Shown here: positions 35,501-47,500 of the stretch, piece by piece
Layout of the letters: each line of letters starts with the position of its first letter
How positions within the stretch are numbered: position 1 is the stretch's first letter
DNA from: Lytechinus variegatus
Taxonomy: Eukaryota > Echinodermata > Echinoidea > Temnopleuroida > Toxopneustidae
Length of the DNA: 64,000 bases
NCBI RefSeq assembly: GCF_018143015.1
Contig: NC_054740.1
Span: forward strand, 39,399,180 to 39,463,179
Reading direction: 5' to 3'
Notes under the pieces: model-generated
Databases searched by the model: none
What the model was told of the DNA's origin: nothing
The model's input: only the letters and a program-made list of their open reading frames with translations
Made by a program: the position numbers and the translations under genes

Positions 35501-38500
35501 AGATGGATTAATAATCAATATATTGACAGATGGATGAATCTATCAATAGTTGGATCAGTGGAGGGATAGCTCAATATATGGATAAATAGTTTTTATCAAA
35601 AGATGGATTGATTTATCATTAAATGGATTCTGGATAACTGGATCAATAGATAATAGAGTGATTGATGAATAGATAGCTACATGTAGATAGATAGATAGAT
35701 AGATAGATAGATTTTATACATACATGTAGGTGAAAAGGCCCAACCGATTTATAGATCACAGGAAATAATCCATAATAATAATCATATTTTTTTTATTTAT
35801 CCGTTTTAAGTCATCTAATCACCTATTCAATGATTTGATTAAAAAAACATATATAAAGCTGATATAACATACATGTATTACTGAATGACGGTGTTTTGTT
35901 TAATCTTGTAACATTTTTCAGCTCAATGTTGATTGCAGTCTTAGTGAATTAGAAGCAGCCGATTTTGCAGACTTGGTAAGCATAATTCAATTGAATCAAC
36001 ATAAGAGCTGTATTCATCCATTATACAACTAAAAAAAAATCTTGTACTTATTTTTCAGTCCTTTTGTGCACCAAGAAAATAAATAAACAGCGGTGCATCT
36101 ACATCTAGCCAGGCTGTGGAAGTTCACAAACTTGTCTGACAACAGCATCTGCTGATTATAAACAATGATCAAATAAAGGAAATGCTTTACAGCTATCTCA
36201 TTCATGCTTCGAATTTTTATTCTGGAAACTTACTGAACTATGCTCAGAGAGTTGTAATCTAAGTTTCTATTTATTCTATTTTTCATGAAAACTAAATTGG
36301 AAAATGATGAATGTTTGTTTGTTTTTCTTTTATTCAGTGTGACAGACATTTTGACTACAGGAGACCATATGTGATATTGGGATCTTGCTTGTTTTATAAG
36401 GTAAGCTAACTAGCGAACAGTTGAGACTTTTGATTATCAATCCTAATATTTTCATTTAGAGATTGATGTATTGGGAACCCTCAGAATCCAATATTCATCA
36501 AAGTTTTTTCATTTCAGTATGTATTTAAATCGCATCTTAGGTTTGTTTCACAAAAAAAATATAGTCCTTTAGAAATTCCCTGTTGCTTTTTGCTACATCA
36601 TACTGATTGAATCCAATGTCTGGAATTATAATAAATCAGCAAGCACTTTAATAGATAGGTACGATGTGGAGTGTTGTGGCCCAGATGATTAGTGTTCTGA
36701 CTTTGAAACAGAGGGTCATGGGTTTGAATCCCATCCATGGCGTCATTTTCCTCAGCAAGAAAATTACCCATATTGTGCTGCCACTCAACCCAGGTGAGGT
36801 AAATGGATACCTGGCATGAATTTAGGTAGGTAGCTTAGCTTAGCTGGGGTAATAATAATAGCAGATCCCGCTGGGAGAACAGTTTTCGGAACTGAAGTGG
36901 CTACTCTGGGTAAATATACCATTATTATTATTATTACTGGTAATCAATCTTGCTCTATTCTGGGTGATTTATATCCAAATGGTGTCAAATTTCTCATAAA
37001 AACACACCATAATCATTGTCATCATTGTTATATTCAATGCAGGGCTACCTCCTTGCCAATCACTTGCCAGTGGATGACCTTTTGGACATCCACCTCTATG
37101 TCCAGTACTACAGCCTCAGCTCACTGTCCACTCAACGGTCAGTCGGCCAGCTGGTCATCTGGAGAGAAGTCTTCCCCACACGTCGGGTTCAACCCATTGA
37201 AGCGCCCCACCTTGGCTACACCGAGCCCCAGGGGAGATGGTTTCTATTAATCGTTGGCTTGGTGAGTTTATTATTGATTTTGTCTTTTAAGGCCACCGCA
37301 CACCTTACGACCCGACTGGTCGCCGAAATGCTTGCGACTGGGTGAGGGGAGATGTGACGTCAAAGCTCTTGTCAGCTTGAGCTGTCAGACCGGTCAGAGA
37401 CAAGTCGCAAGGAAAATAGAAAGGATTTGATATGTCGAATCCTTATGACTGGATCTCAAGTTCAATCCAACCTCCAGCCAATCAGACAGCAGAGTTGCAT
37501 AACACGAATTATGATAAACAATGCGCATACGCAGTATTAAGCGCAATTTCTCAGATGCTATGTCAAAAAGCACATGCGTGAGTCCTAGATCGGATCGCAA
37601 GGTGTGCGGTGTCGAGGCTTATGACTGCCTTGCGATTCATCTCCCCTCACTCAGTCACAAGCCAGTTGCCGACCAGTCGGATCGTAAGGTGTGCGGTGGC
37701 CTTAAAACCCCATCATGCTGGGTTCAACCCATCAAAGTGCCCCACCCGATTACACATAACCCCAGGGGAGGGGGTTTCTATTAATCGTTGGCTTGGTGAG
37801 TTTATAACTGATTTTGTCTGTTAAACCCCAACATGTTGGGTTCAACCCATCTCAGCACCCCACCCTGGTTACACCAAATCCCTGGGGTTGTTTATATTGT
37901 TGGCTTGGTGAGATAATTTAAAATTGCCCCCCCCCCCTCAAAAAAAAAAATAATAATAAAAATGTATGATGTGTAACAAAAGAAAGCAGTTTGCTCGGGA
38001 GTGGGATTTCACAAAACTGTGATTTCAAACAAATTGTAACTGTTTTATAGCAATGTATTAGGTAGTCCCTTGAGTGTTAAATTTAATTTATTTGCTATTG
38101 TAAAAAAATGTGATATATTGGTGTGGTGATGGTTGGATGTCTCTTTTTGTGGTTGTAGTTGAATTATCTATATTCCATTGTGTATAATGTAAAAAATGAA
38201 TATTCTGATGATAGAAATTTCCTTTTTCTTGTTTGGTTCAATTTTCCTTGACAGAAACACTCCGTACTGTGTGTTATGCTAGAGGCAGGGGGCTGTGCAT
38301 CACCGTAAGTAAACCAGGGTTCCCAGCCCATCGGGGAAAATTATTTTACTTTTTTCTAGTCAGGGAAAAATCAGGGAATTTGATTTTAAAAATACCTCAA
38401 ATCAGGGAAAATCATTTTGATTGGCCCAAAAGTCGAAAGCACAGTAGTCAGTCAGACTGTTATATTTTGTTATCAAAACAGCCATTGAATGACTGGTTTT

Positions 38501-41500
38501 GGTGTTTTTTGTATTTTGTAAATGTAATTCACTGCAACAACTTAAAAAACATAGTGAAACTGGAAATGGTTTTAATAATGATAATAATGAGACTTGTAAA
38601 GCGCCAAATCCACTCTGTAGAGTGCTCAGGGCGCATAAAGAGTTAAGAGTTAAATAGCAAAGTTTTTAGAAGATTTTTTTAAAGTTTCAACAGAGGTGTT
38701 TACAATAATTATCAGGGAATTTTTAAAATTCATCAGGGAAAATCAGGGAATTTTGTTTTCTTGAAAAGCTGGGAACCTTGTAAACTTCTTATTCATATCC
38801 CCTACATCAAGAAATAATTTTACTTCTTAAATTAGATTAGCAGTTTTGGCTGTAGGGGTAATATCTCAACAAAGTTTTAAATACATGTATCGTCCTATGA
38901 AAAGTCAATGCATCACAAAGGATACAAATAAAATCGGGAAGACAATGTCAAGACTTTGAGTTTTTATCAACTACTGTCAGAAGATACTGAGATATTCCTA
39001 ATCGAAAGATTCTCAGATGGATAAGATGGATAAATGGATGCACGGAGAGACAATCATATGTGGCAATGTATAGTAAGGGCAGAAACATTAACACAACTCC
39101 TTTGCCGAATTCTAATATCAGTGTTCATTAAAAAACAAGCTGTTTCATTACTAATTATCTTTACCTTCTACAGTTTCTGTCAATTTAGATTGTGGGTATT
39201 TTTCCAGTATTTTCCTCCTATCATATACTTGTTATTTCGCCAATTTAGTGTTTCCTCTTAATTTCATTTTGTTTGCTGTAGAGCTGAAGGTGTTGTATAC
39301 CCCGATGAATTCTATGTGGATCAAAGCAGAGCAACTCTTCTTCATCTTGAAACCTTGGATGTGCCGTCAGCTTGTGAAGAAAGGTAAACACATCTACATT
39401 CATTCCAAAAGTAATAACATCAGGCTCTGAATAATGATAATTTGCTTCATCATCAACCCCTTAATTCCAGCCCTTACTTGGTTTGATTGCAGCACAATGT
39501 CGATAAATTTCTTGCTAAAGGGAAACGTGCCCTTGATGAGATTTGAACACACATCCCTCTATTTGCAAGATGAGTATCAGAACCACTAAACCATAAAAAA
39601 TCATGTACCATGAACCAAAATCACAACCTTATACCTCTTATGTATTTATTATTTTGTTTATCTTCTTGATTTCAGATTAAAAGTGCCACCCATCCCAGCC
39701 CTGTCTTGTGCCGACTGGTTGTTCCCCAGCCCGAGGAGGGGTAGCTTTGATAGCAGTGTGCCTCCCAGGCCCCATCCAGACTCACCAATGCTGAGTAAAT
39801 TACACAGCCAAACACCTATTAAAGGTAAGGCAGGGAAAAAAATCAATTATATTTTTTCGGGGGGTCCATTTTCAATTTTTTGTAAAATTTTGGGGGCTCC
39901 ATTTCTACCTTTCGGGGCTACCTTTACTATTTAGGGGGCCCTTTTCAAATGCTAATCTTTTTGTAGAAATACCTGTTCTCTTTATATTTTTGATATTGTT
40001 TGAGTTTTGTAAAATTATTTCTTGAGATATTTTTTTTTTCATGCTTAGAATCTTGGATGTGGGTGTGTGTTATTGTGTGGGTGTGATTGTGAGTTGGACT
40101 TGGATATACATGTAAGTTAAATGAATTCAATATATACATGTAATTTCTACTCTGCTAATTCCAGTACAATAACCTGTAGTCTGCCATGCAGTAAATAATA
40201 TGTACTGTAGGCCCTCATGCCCTGACTTTTCCTGAACTTTCTTTGAAAACACAGATCTCCATGAAAATTGTATTTCTCTATGGGGAGTCTATATTTGGTG
40301 AGAATGTATTCATTAATAACTTAGATATACAACACAATGAAGAAGTCATCCAACTTTATTGGCAGTTTTGAATAATAGGTGTTCATAAATCTGTTGGTAA
40401 GAGCGACTGGTGAACCCTTCTTACGTGCTAAATCACCAATAAACATTTAATGGTGAATATCATTTACCGCAAGAAAGGATTACCAGTCGTTCTTAAAGTC
40501 GCTTTTAACTTACGAAACAGCTTTATGAAACAGCTCACTGAAATGTAAACTCTATCTGAATTCTGGCAGAGAGACAGAGCTCAGACTGGCTAGCTAGTAC
40601 AAGTGCCAATGAGTGTGTGCATGCATGATCCTCCTGCAGGCCTTGTAAAATAGATGGAGCTTTGTTTGATGATTTAATGTCTGATATTTACCTCATCCCC
40701 TTGAAAAATAATTATTGAATTATAAGTTACAAATAAGGTAAGTTATTTTGGATGTCAATAGGCTCTGTTTTGACAAGCAAAGCTGATTAACTACTAGACT
40801 CTGGGATGTATCTTCTGTGTACTGTAGTTCGAATTATTTTATCACAGAATTGTGATATCTGTAGGGGAAATATGTGCATTAGATATTGCAAATGATGGTA
40901 GTCATAATGGACCCCCATACGTGCAACTGTTTCCCGACCTTTGCATTGATTTTTTTTTTCCATACCATGTGTATGGAAAAACATGGTGCAGAAAAAAAGA
41001 CGCAACTTGGGAATTTGAAACTGTGCTCCTCGCTATCTTCAAGGCTTGTTCATGATTTTGAGTTAGGGGTTTGGATGATTTTTAAATGGCAAGCGGAGCT
41101 CAAGCATATGGCGTTAGGGGGCTGCTGAGTTGTTATTGCGTGGAAATAATTTCTGGGGCGACTTCCAGACTTTTTTATGTCGCCCCCTAAAGCGTTATTT
41201 TGGGTGATTTCGAGGGCGAATTTAGGCATTTCCAGGGCAAATTCGCCCGCCGCCCCTGTGTATTCACAATAAACCCCACAGATAGGATGTTAGGTAAAGG
41301 TCATCACTGTCCTATGCTGACCGGTTGTTCCCCAGCCCCGAGAGGGGTAGCTTTGATAGCAGCATGCCTCCCAATATTACATGGCAAAAATTGATAGACA
41401 CCAGATACACATGGGCCTATGATAAAGGTGAAGTAGATATGTACTTTTGATTACATCTGAGTCCTTTTACTGGAAATGAAGCCACAGAGGAATGAATGAA

Positions 41501-44500
41501 TGAATGTGCATGACACCATATGATACATTGATATACTCATTCATTAATAGCAGGCATTATTATTTCAACGTTATCAATCTAGCCAGTATTTAAATTTCCC
41601 TGCTGTCATTACACCCGTACACCTCCCCTTTGGTGTAATAGGACCTGGAGGTAAGAAAGCAGAGAGTCCACACCTGGTCACCAAGCGATCCAGCTCCCCC
41701 ACCCCACCGATCTCCTTCCTTTCGGTCAGCCCGAACCCGTCACGGAAACACGCCTCGACGTCCAGCCGGACCGAGTCCGACAACGAGAGCGATTCGACCA
41801 GCCCCCATAACTCGCGAACAAACAGCACCCAGTCTTCCCCATCCACCAGCAGACGGAGCGAGTCCCGCAAGGAGTCCGATGCTTCCATTGGTTCCGCTGG
41901 CAGCAGTGAAATATACAGGGTGAGATAAAACAAATAATGCACAAGTTTCATAAGATACGGCACTGACGTTTGACAAGGTGCCGTGGTGTATGAACATTAT
42001 GTGACATAGTACAGGGTGCTTGCAACGAGTGCTTTTGCATTACATTTTGCAAATCTACGATGCCTTGTTGCATAGCTTTTTTATTCCCCAAGTTGCCTCT
42101 ATGAAGGGGGTGTATCATCCCTGAGTCTTACTCTGTAGCCTCTTATCAGATGCAACCTTATATGACCAATATTCTCAAAGCAGATTCAGTTGTACCATGG
42201 ATGAAGCAGACTTTTTGTATTGTACAACACCTACTTCGCTTGTTGTACGCGATCAAATGGGAGGCTGAATGTCAAACATTCGTACCGTTGCACAAATGAC
42301 GTACCATCCAAATATACCGTTGCACGGCTTTAGGAGGTGACGTCACAATACGATTTTATTCATTGTGCTCAGTAAAAATGAAGGTGCCATATGCATATAA
42401 GCCTGCTGGCTAAATGCGCAATGCTGCCCAAGGTCTTGTGCGCTTGTGGGAATTTGCTTTCCGCTTTCAGTATTTTGCTCTCTTTTCATAGATTACTACA
42501 GGGATAAACCCTTGTTTTTTCATATTTTCGCTAAATTTTGAGGCGTTGTACAACACAAATAGCGAATATTCTTATTCGTGCAATGGTGCAAGATTTCGCA
42601 TTCGGTGAAAGACGCTCTATTCAACTCAGCTAATGCCTCATTGAATAGAGTATCTTTCTTTCACCTCATGCGAGATCTCACACCATCGCACTCATGCCTA
42701 TTCGCTATTTGTATATTATCACGCTTCAATTAGGCACTCTTTGCCAAAAGCGTGCATTTGTAATTGGTCTGTTCTTCGTATATACAATGAAATAAGTGTA
42801 ATTTTGTCCACAAATCTGCATAGTCCATTTTTTAGTACCATGGTACAATTGAAACCTCTTTTGAGAATATGGGCCATTGATTTTGTCTTTGAGTGAAGAC
42901 AGTACCGTGTATCATATCTGACACAACTATCACATTGTTTGAGGCCGTGTTTATGCTTCCACATTTCAGGCCAGAATGAGCGTTTTCATATGAGATTGGT
43001 CCAAAACATGGTTGCGTCCATGCTTACTTTCATTTAAACGATGTTTCAGAACGCTGATTGTAAACTTACAAAAAGGTTACAAAAAACGTTTCTAAACGTT
43101 GTTGGACCAGAATCAGGCTTTCTTGGGAAGTATAACAGGACCATGATCGTAAACTTATTTAAATGACGTAATTTTGTACATGCTTTCGGTGAGATGAAAT
43201 TCCAAGGGCAAATACAGTCACATGGTTCTAACAGGAACTTACCTCCACGGAATTACCCCTCATCTCTCTCTGATTCTATTAATGACCAATGTACATTTCA
43301 TGTATGATTATTAAGTTAAGTACTATCACTATTAACTATTCCTCTAATGTAAAATTATTACCAAAAAAACGGAACATGAGTTATGATGAGGAGACATAGC
43401 TGAGCCAAAAGTCCCAGTAGCATAAACAAATAGATGTCTTATTATATTCGTATGTATACTTTAATATTCTTTATTTCATCTTACTATTATCCTCACCATG
43501 GTGAAAATTCTATAGCTATGTCAAGGAGCTCCATGCAATTACTTAAAGATTGAAAATTGTTCAAAGTTAAAATAATAGGAGACCATGCAACACTCAGAAA
43601 AAAACCTTTAGAAAAAGGGCGCACCCAATTTGACCTCGATTTCCTGCTCAACGAAAATTCTGATACAAAGCTAGCTGCAGATCGCGATTTCGCCTCTGAA
43701 AAATTAAGCATAAACAGCACCTCCAGAACCACGTTTGCGATCGGCATTCTGAAACAACGTTTGAAAACGCTGATTCTGTCTACGCAGTGGACGCATAAAC
43801 ACACCCTAAGATGATCCTTGATTTGACCTCTGTTGACTGCTGTCTTGTATAGAATGGTCCCTTAATACTTATTGATGTTCTATGCTCACTGTATTATTAT
43901 TATTATTATTTGTTTGGCGTCCCCTGTATAGGATGATCCCTTAATACTTGATATTAACCTGCTATGATATTAATTGATATCCTTTGCTTACTGTAGGCTG
44001 TATGCAGAGGGTATTTCCCTGATCCTTGCTTTATCACTTTTTATATGATGATCCGTTAATACTAATTGATATTATCTGTTGATTTTAGGCTGTGCGTAGA
44101 GGGCGCATCATCCCTGATCCTTACTCTATGGGTGTGATGCAAAAGGCTCTAGAAGAGACTGCTTCCCCGGATTACTTCACAGCAACCAAGTAAGTCAGAG
44201 TTCAAAGGTCATACATGTTAACCCTTTTGTTAGATGAACAGACAGATTGATTTGAAGTGTGTTTTATTGCATATTTGTGGAGATGGTGTTATTATTGTTT
44301 CCAGATTCTTGAGTGGGCGGGATAAACAGCCTGTTATGAATAATGTTATTGTTGTTTATTGTTTACATTGTTGTTATTGTTGTTTATCGATTACAATGTT
44401 GTTATTGTTGTTTATTGTTTATAATGTTGTTATTGTTGTTTGTTTACAATGTTGTTATTGTTATTTACAGACTAACAAGTGGGCGCGATAATAGCCTGTT

Positions 44501-47500
44501 CCACTACGTTCACCTGGATCCATCGACGGGAATCCTCGTCACGCCTACCAGATCAGATCTAGCCTTCCTAGGAGGGCTCACTCATAGTCAACTGGTAGAT
44601 AACTTTCAACAATGCTGTAAGGTCATCAGGCAACAACTCACGTTACATGCTCGTCTTAGGGTAAGCGTTTACTTTTTCTATCTCTTTTAAAGGTCAAGTC
44701 CACCTCAGAAAAATTTTTGAATCAATAGAGAAAAATCAGACAAGCACAATGCTGAAAATTTCATCAAAATCGGATGTAAAATAAGAAAGTTATGACATTT
44801 CAAAGTTTCGCTTATTTTCAACAAAATAGTTATATTAACGAGCCAGTTACATCCAAATGAGAGAGTCGATGATGTCACTCACTCACTATTTCTTTTGTTT
44901 TTTATTGTTTGAATTGTATTTATTGTACAATATTTCAATTTTTACGAATTTGACGATTAGGACCTCCTTGCCTGAAGCACAAAATGTTAAAATAATGGAA
45001 TTCCACGTGTTCAGGGAGGAATGAAACTTCATTTCACATGACAATGACGAGAAAATCAAAATATTTCATATTTCATATAATAAAATACAAAAGAAATAGT
45101 GAGTGAGTGACATCATCAGTTCCCTCATTTGCATACTGACCAAGATGTGCATATAACTGTTTTGTGAAATGAAGCGAAACTTTAAAATGTCATATTTTCA
45201 TATTTTACATCCGATTTTGATGAAATTTTCAGTGTTATGCTTGTTGAATTTTTCTCTTTTTATTCAAATCAAGTTTTTGTTGGGGTGGACTTGTCCTTTA
45301 ACCCTAAATAGACTGGGCTATTTCGACGCCTAAGAAGACTGGGGGGGGCTGATTCAGCCCCCCCTTATGATCTCGGCCGTCGATGGCGCGATCGCGACGA
45401 AAATTGGCACACGCGTTACCCATGGCATTATCTACAAACTATAACATCAAATTCTGCAAAAAATCCCATGTCTCATTAATTATGCTAATTTATGCGTAAA
45501 ATCATAAGTTTGCTCTAATTAATAAAATGATACCCCTGAAGTGCTAACTTTTGTTTCACATACTCTAGATAGGCATCTGATCAAATTTATTTAAAAAAAA
45601 TTCAACATCACATTTATTTTCTTATGTATTCTATTGTTTTCTAAATTTCTTATGTATTTCTTTGTTTTTCGACTTTTTGTTTTTTATTGTTTTTTCAATG
45701 GAAATTGTCGGGGACTTTATTTTGACCATAAAAAAAATAAAATTAATTGATTTTAAGCAGTAAAAGGAAAAATAATGATACATTTATGAATTTTGGCTAA
45801 AAACACTATTTGCATTGGATTTGTACACAAATTCACGTTTTTGAGTAATTTTGGGTCTGCATGCACTTACGAAATGTTGCGTAATTTCGGAACCGCGTAC
45901 CCGGGGGTCACAATTTTGGTCTCAAAAGTTGCGTGATACTTGAAAGTAAAAAGTCAGCGAGCGATGTGGTCAAAAAAATTTGCGTGGCGGATTTATTGCG
46001 AAAAATGTCGAGGGGGGGCTGAATCAGCCCCCCCCCCAGTCTTTTTAGGGTTAAAATAAGATAAGTCTCATTTGTATTTGGGCGATTTCCTTGAGTATGT
46101 TTGTCTGACCCCCTATATGTGGGACAATCCTTACAATGATTTGCCTCTATTTTGTGGTACATATGAAAGATTAACCTGCTCTCAAATCATAATCAATTTA
46201 GAGGTTTATATGAGCTGACGGGGTGGATATATATAACGTTTAATATTTCCAACTAATTTTCCTTTTGAAATACTGAATGCTTACTTCTGGTTGAAGAAAA
46301 ATTAAATTGCACTCAAATGCAAATTTTGTAAAAACCTAAACTTGAAAAGGAATGAACATTATCATGCCGCTGTCCATGGTTTCTGTCCATCTGTCTGTTC
46401 CATTCACCTGAAATAACACCTTTTGATAACTGAAGATCCATTTGAAAGACCAATTTAAAACTGGGTTCACATATTCATATCTAAGTGAGGATGATCTGAC
46501 ATTGAGATCACAAGGTCAAAGTTCACTGCAGTCATTTGAAAATTTTAGGAGTTGGCTCAAAGGTCATCTAGGGGTCAAAAGGTCAAGTTTTTGTTCAAAT
46601 TGCTTTCATTTCTTCATTTCTGCATCCATTGTGTTTACACTTGGAACAAAGAACCATTGGGCAATAGGTCTGTTCATGACCATAAGGTCAATAGATCATA
46701 ATTGCATATTTTTTTATCAATTGCAGTATCAGGCGAGACTCATGGTTTGTGAACCACATTGTGCTTGTATTATGTTGATTGAAACATCTGGTAAAATTAT
46801 TTTTAAAAATTATGTTCCCACTGACAGCCTAAAGATCAGCTGAGTGGCAAAACTATTACAAGATGCGATGCGCTGACCATTCTAAGAGAGTTTGGAATCT
46901 CATTCAGATGTCATCCTGATAATTGGCCAGAGAAGAAACAACCACCTTCCATTAAATACTGGGTTGTTGGGTAAGAAACTTCTATCATAAGCTTTTCACA
47001 CTCAGAAATTTTCCTGAACCCCAGGAAATAGCTGGGGGGGCGGCGCTTAACCCCAATTTCCCGGGGTTAAGCTTAGCCCACTTCAGTTTCACACTATGTT
47101 TTAGCAAAGTGGGCTAGCACAATGAATAGTACGGTACTATCTGGCCCTGCTGAAAAGCAGTGTTAGCAGGCTTATTTCGGTGCTAATAACTGCAGACTGA
47201 AACCAAACAAGGGTAAGAAAAGTGGGGCATTAGACAGTCACAGAAGTCAAAATTGCACGCTATCACGCGGTGTGTGGCAAAATCATTAATATTCATGAGC
47301 TGTGTGATAGTCTGGTGTTTATGCAATAACGACAGTCTGAAACCCTCCCAAAAAATGCTAGTATGGAGATAAGTATGGTCCCGGGTTAAGGAAATGCAGT
47401 GTGAAAAATATGTTAGTCAGTCAGACAGTTAGAAGTCTATCGTTTTAAATTCATTGCTGTCCCCTTTGAACATTGATGACTGGATTCAACTCACCATCAC

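Larger units (their letters stand above)
39825..41641 (+). other. INTU intron 13
   Basis: Holds a possible TIR hairpin near 40376-40535 and the exon-13 copy at 41304-41375. The rest is AT-rich with no exon recognised. Confidence 0.5.

Noticed and set aside
37016-37345. 109-codon frame overlapping INTU exon 10
   Set aside because: Its conserved part is exon 10 in the correct frame; the two ends run past the acceptor and donor into intron and MITE.
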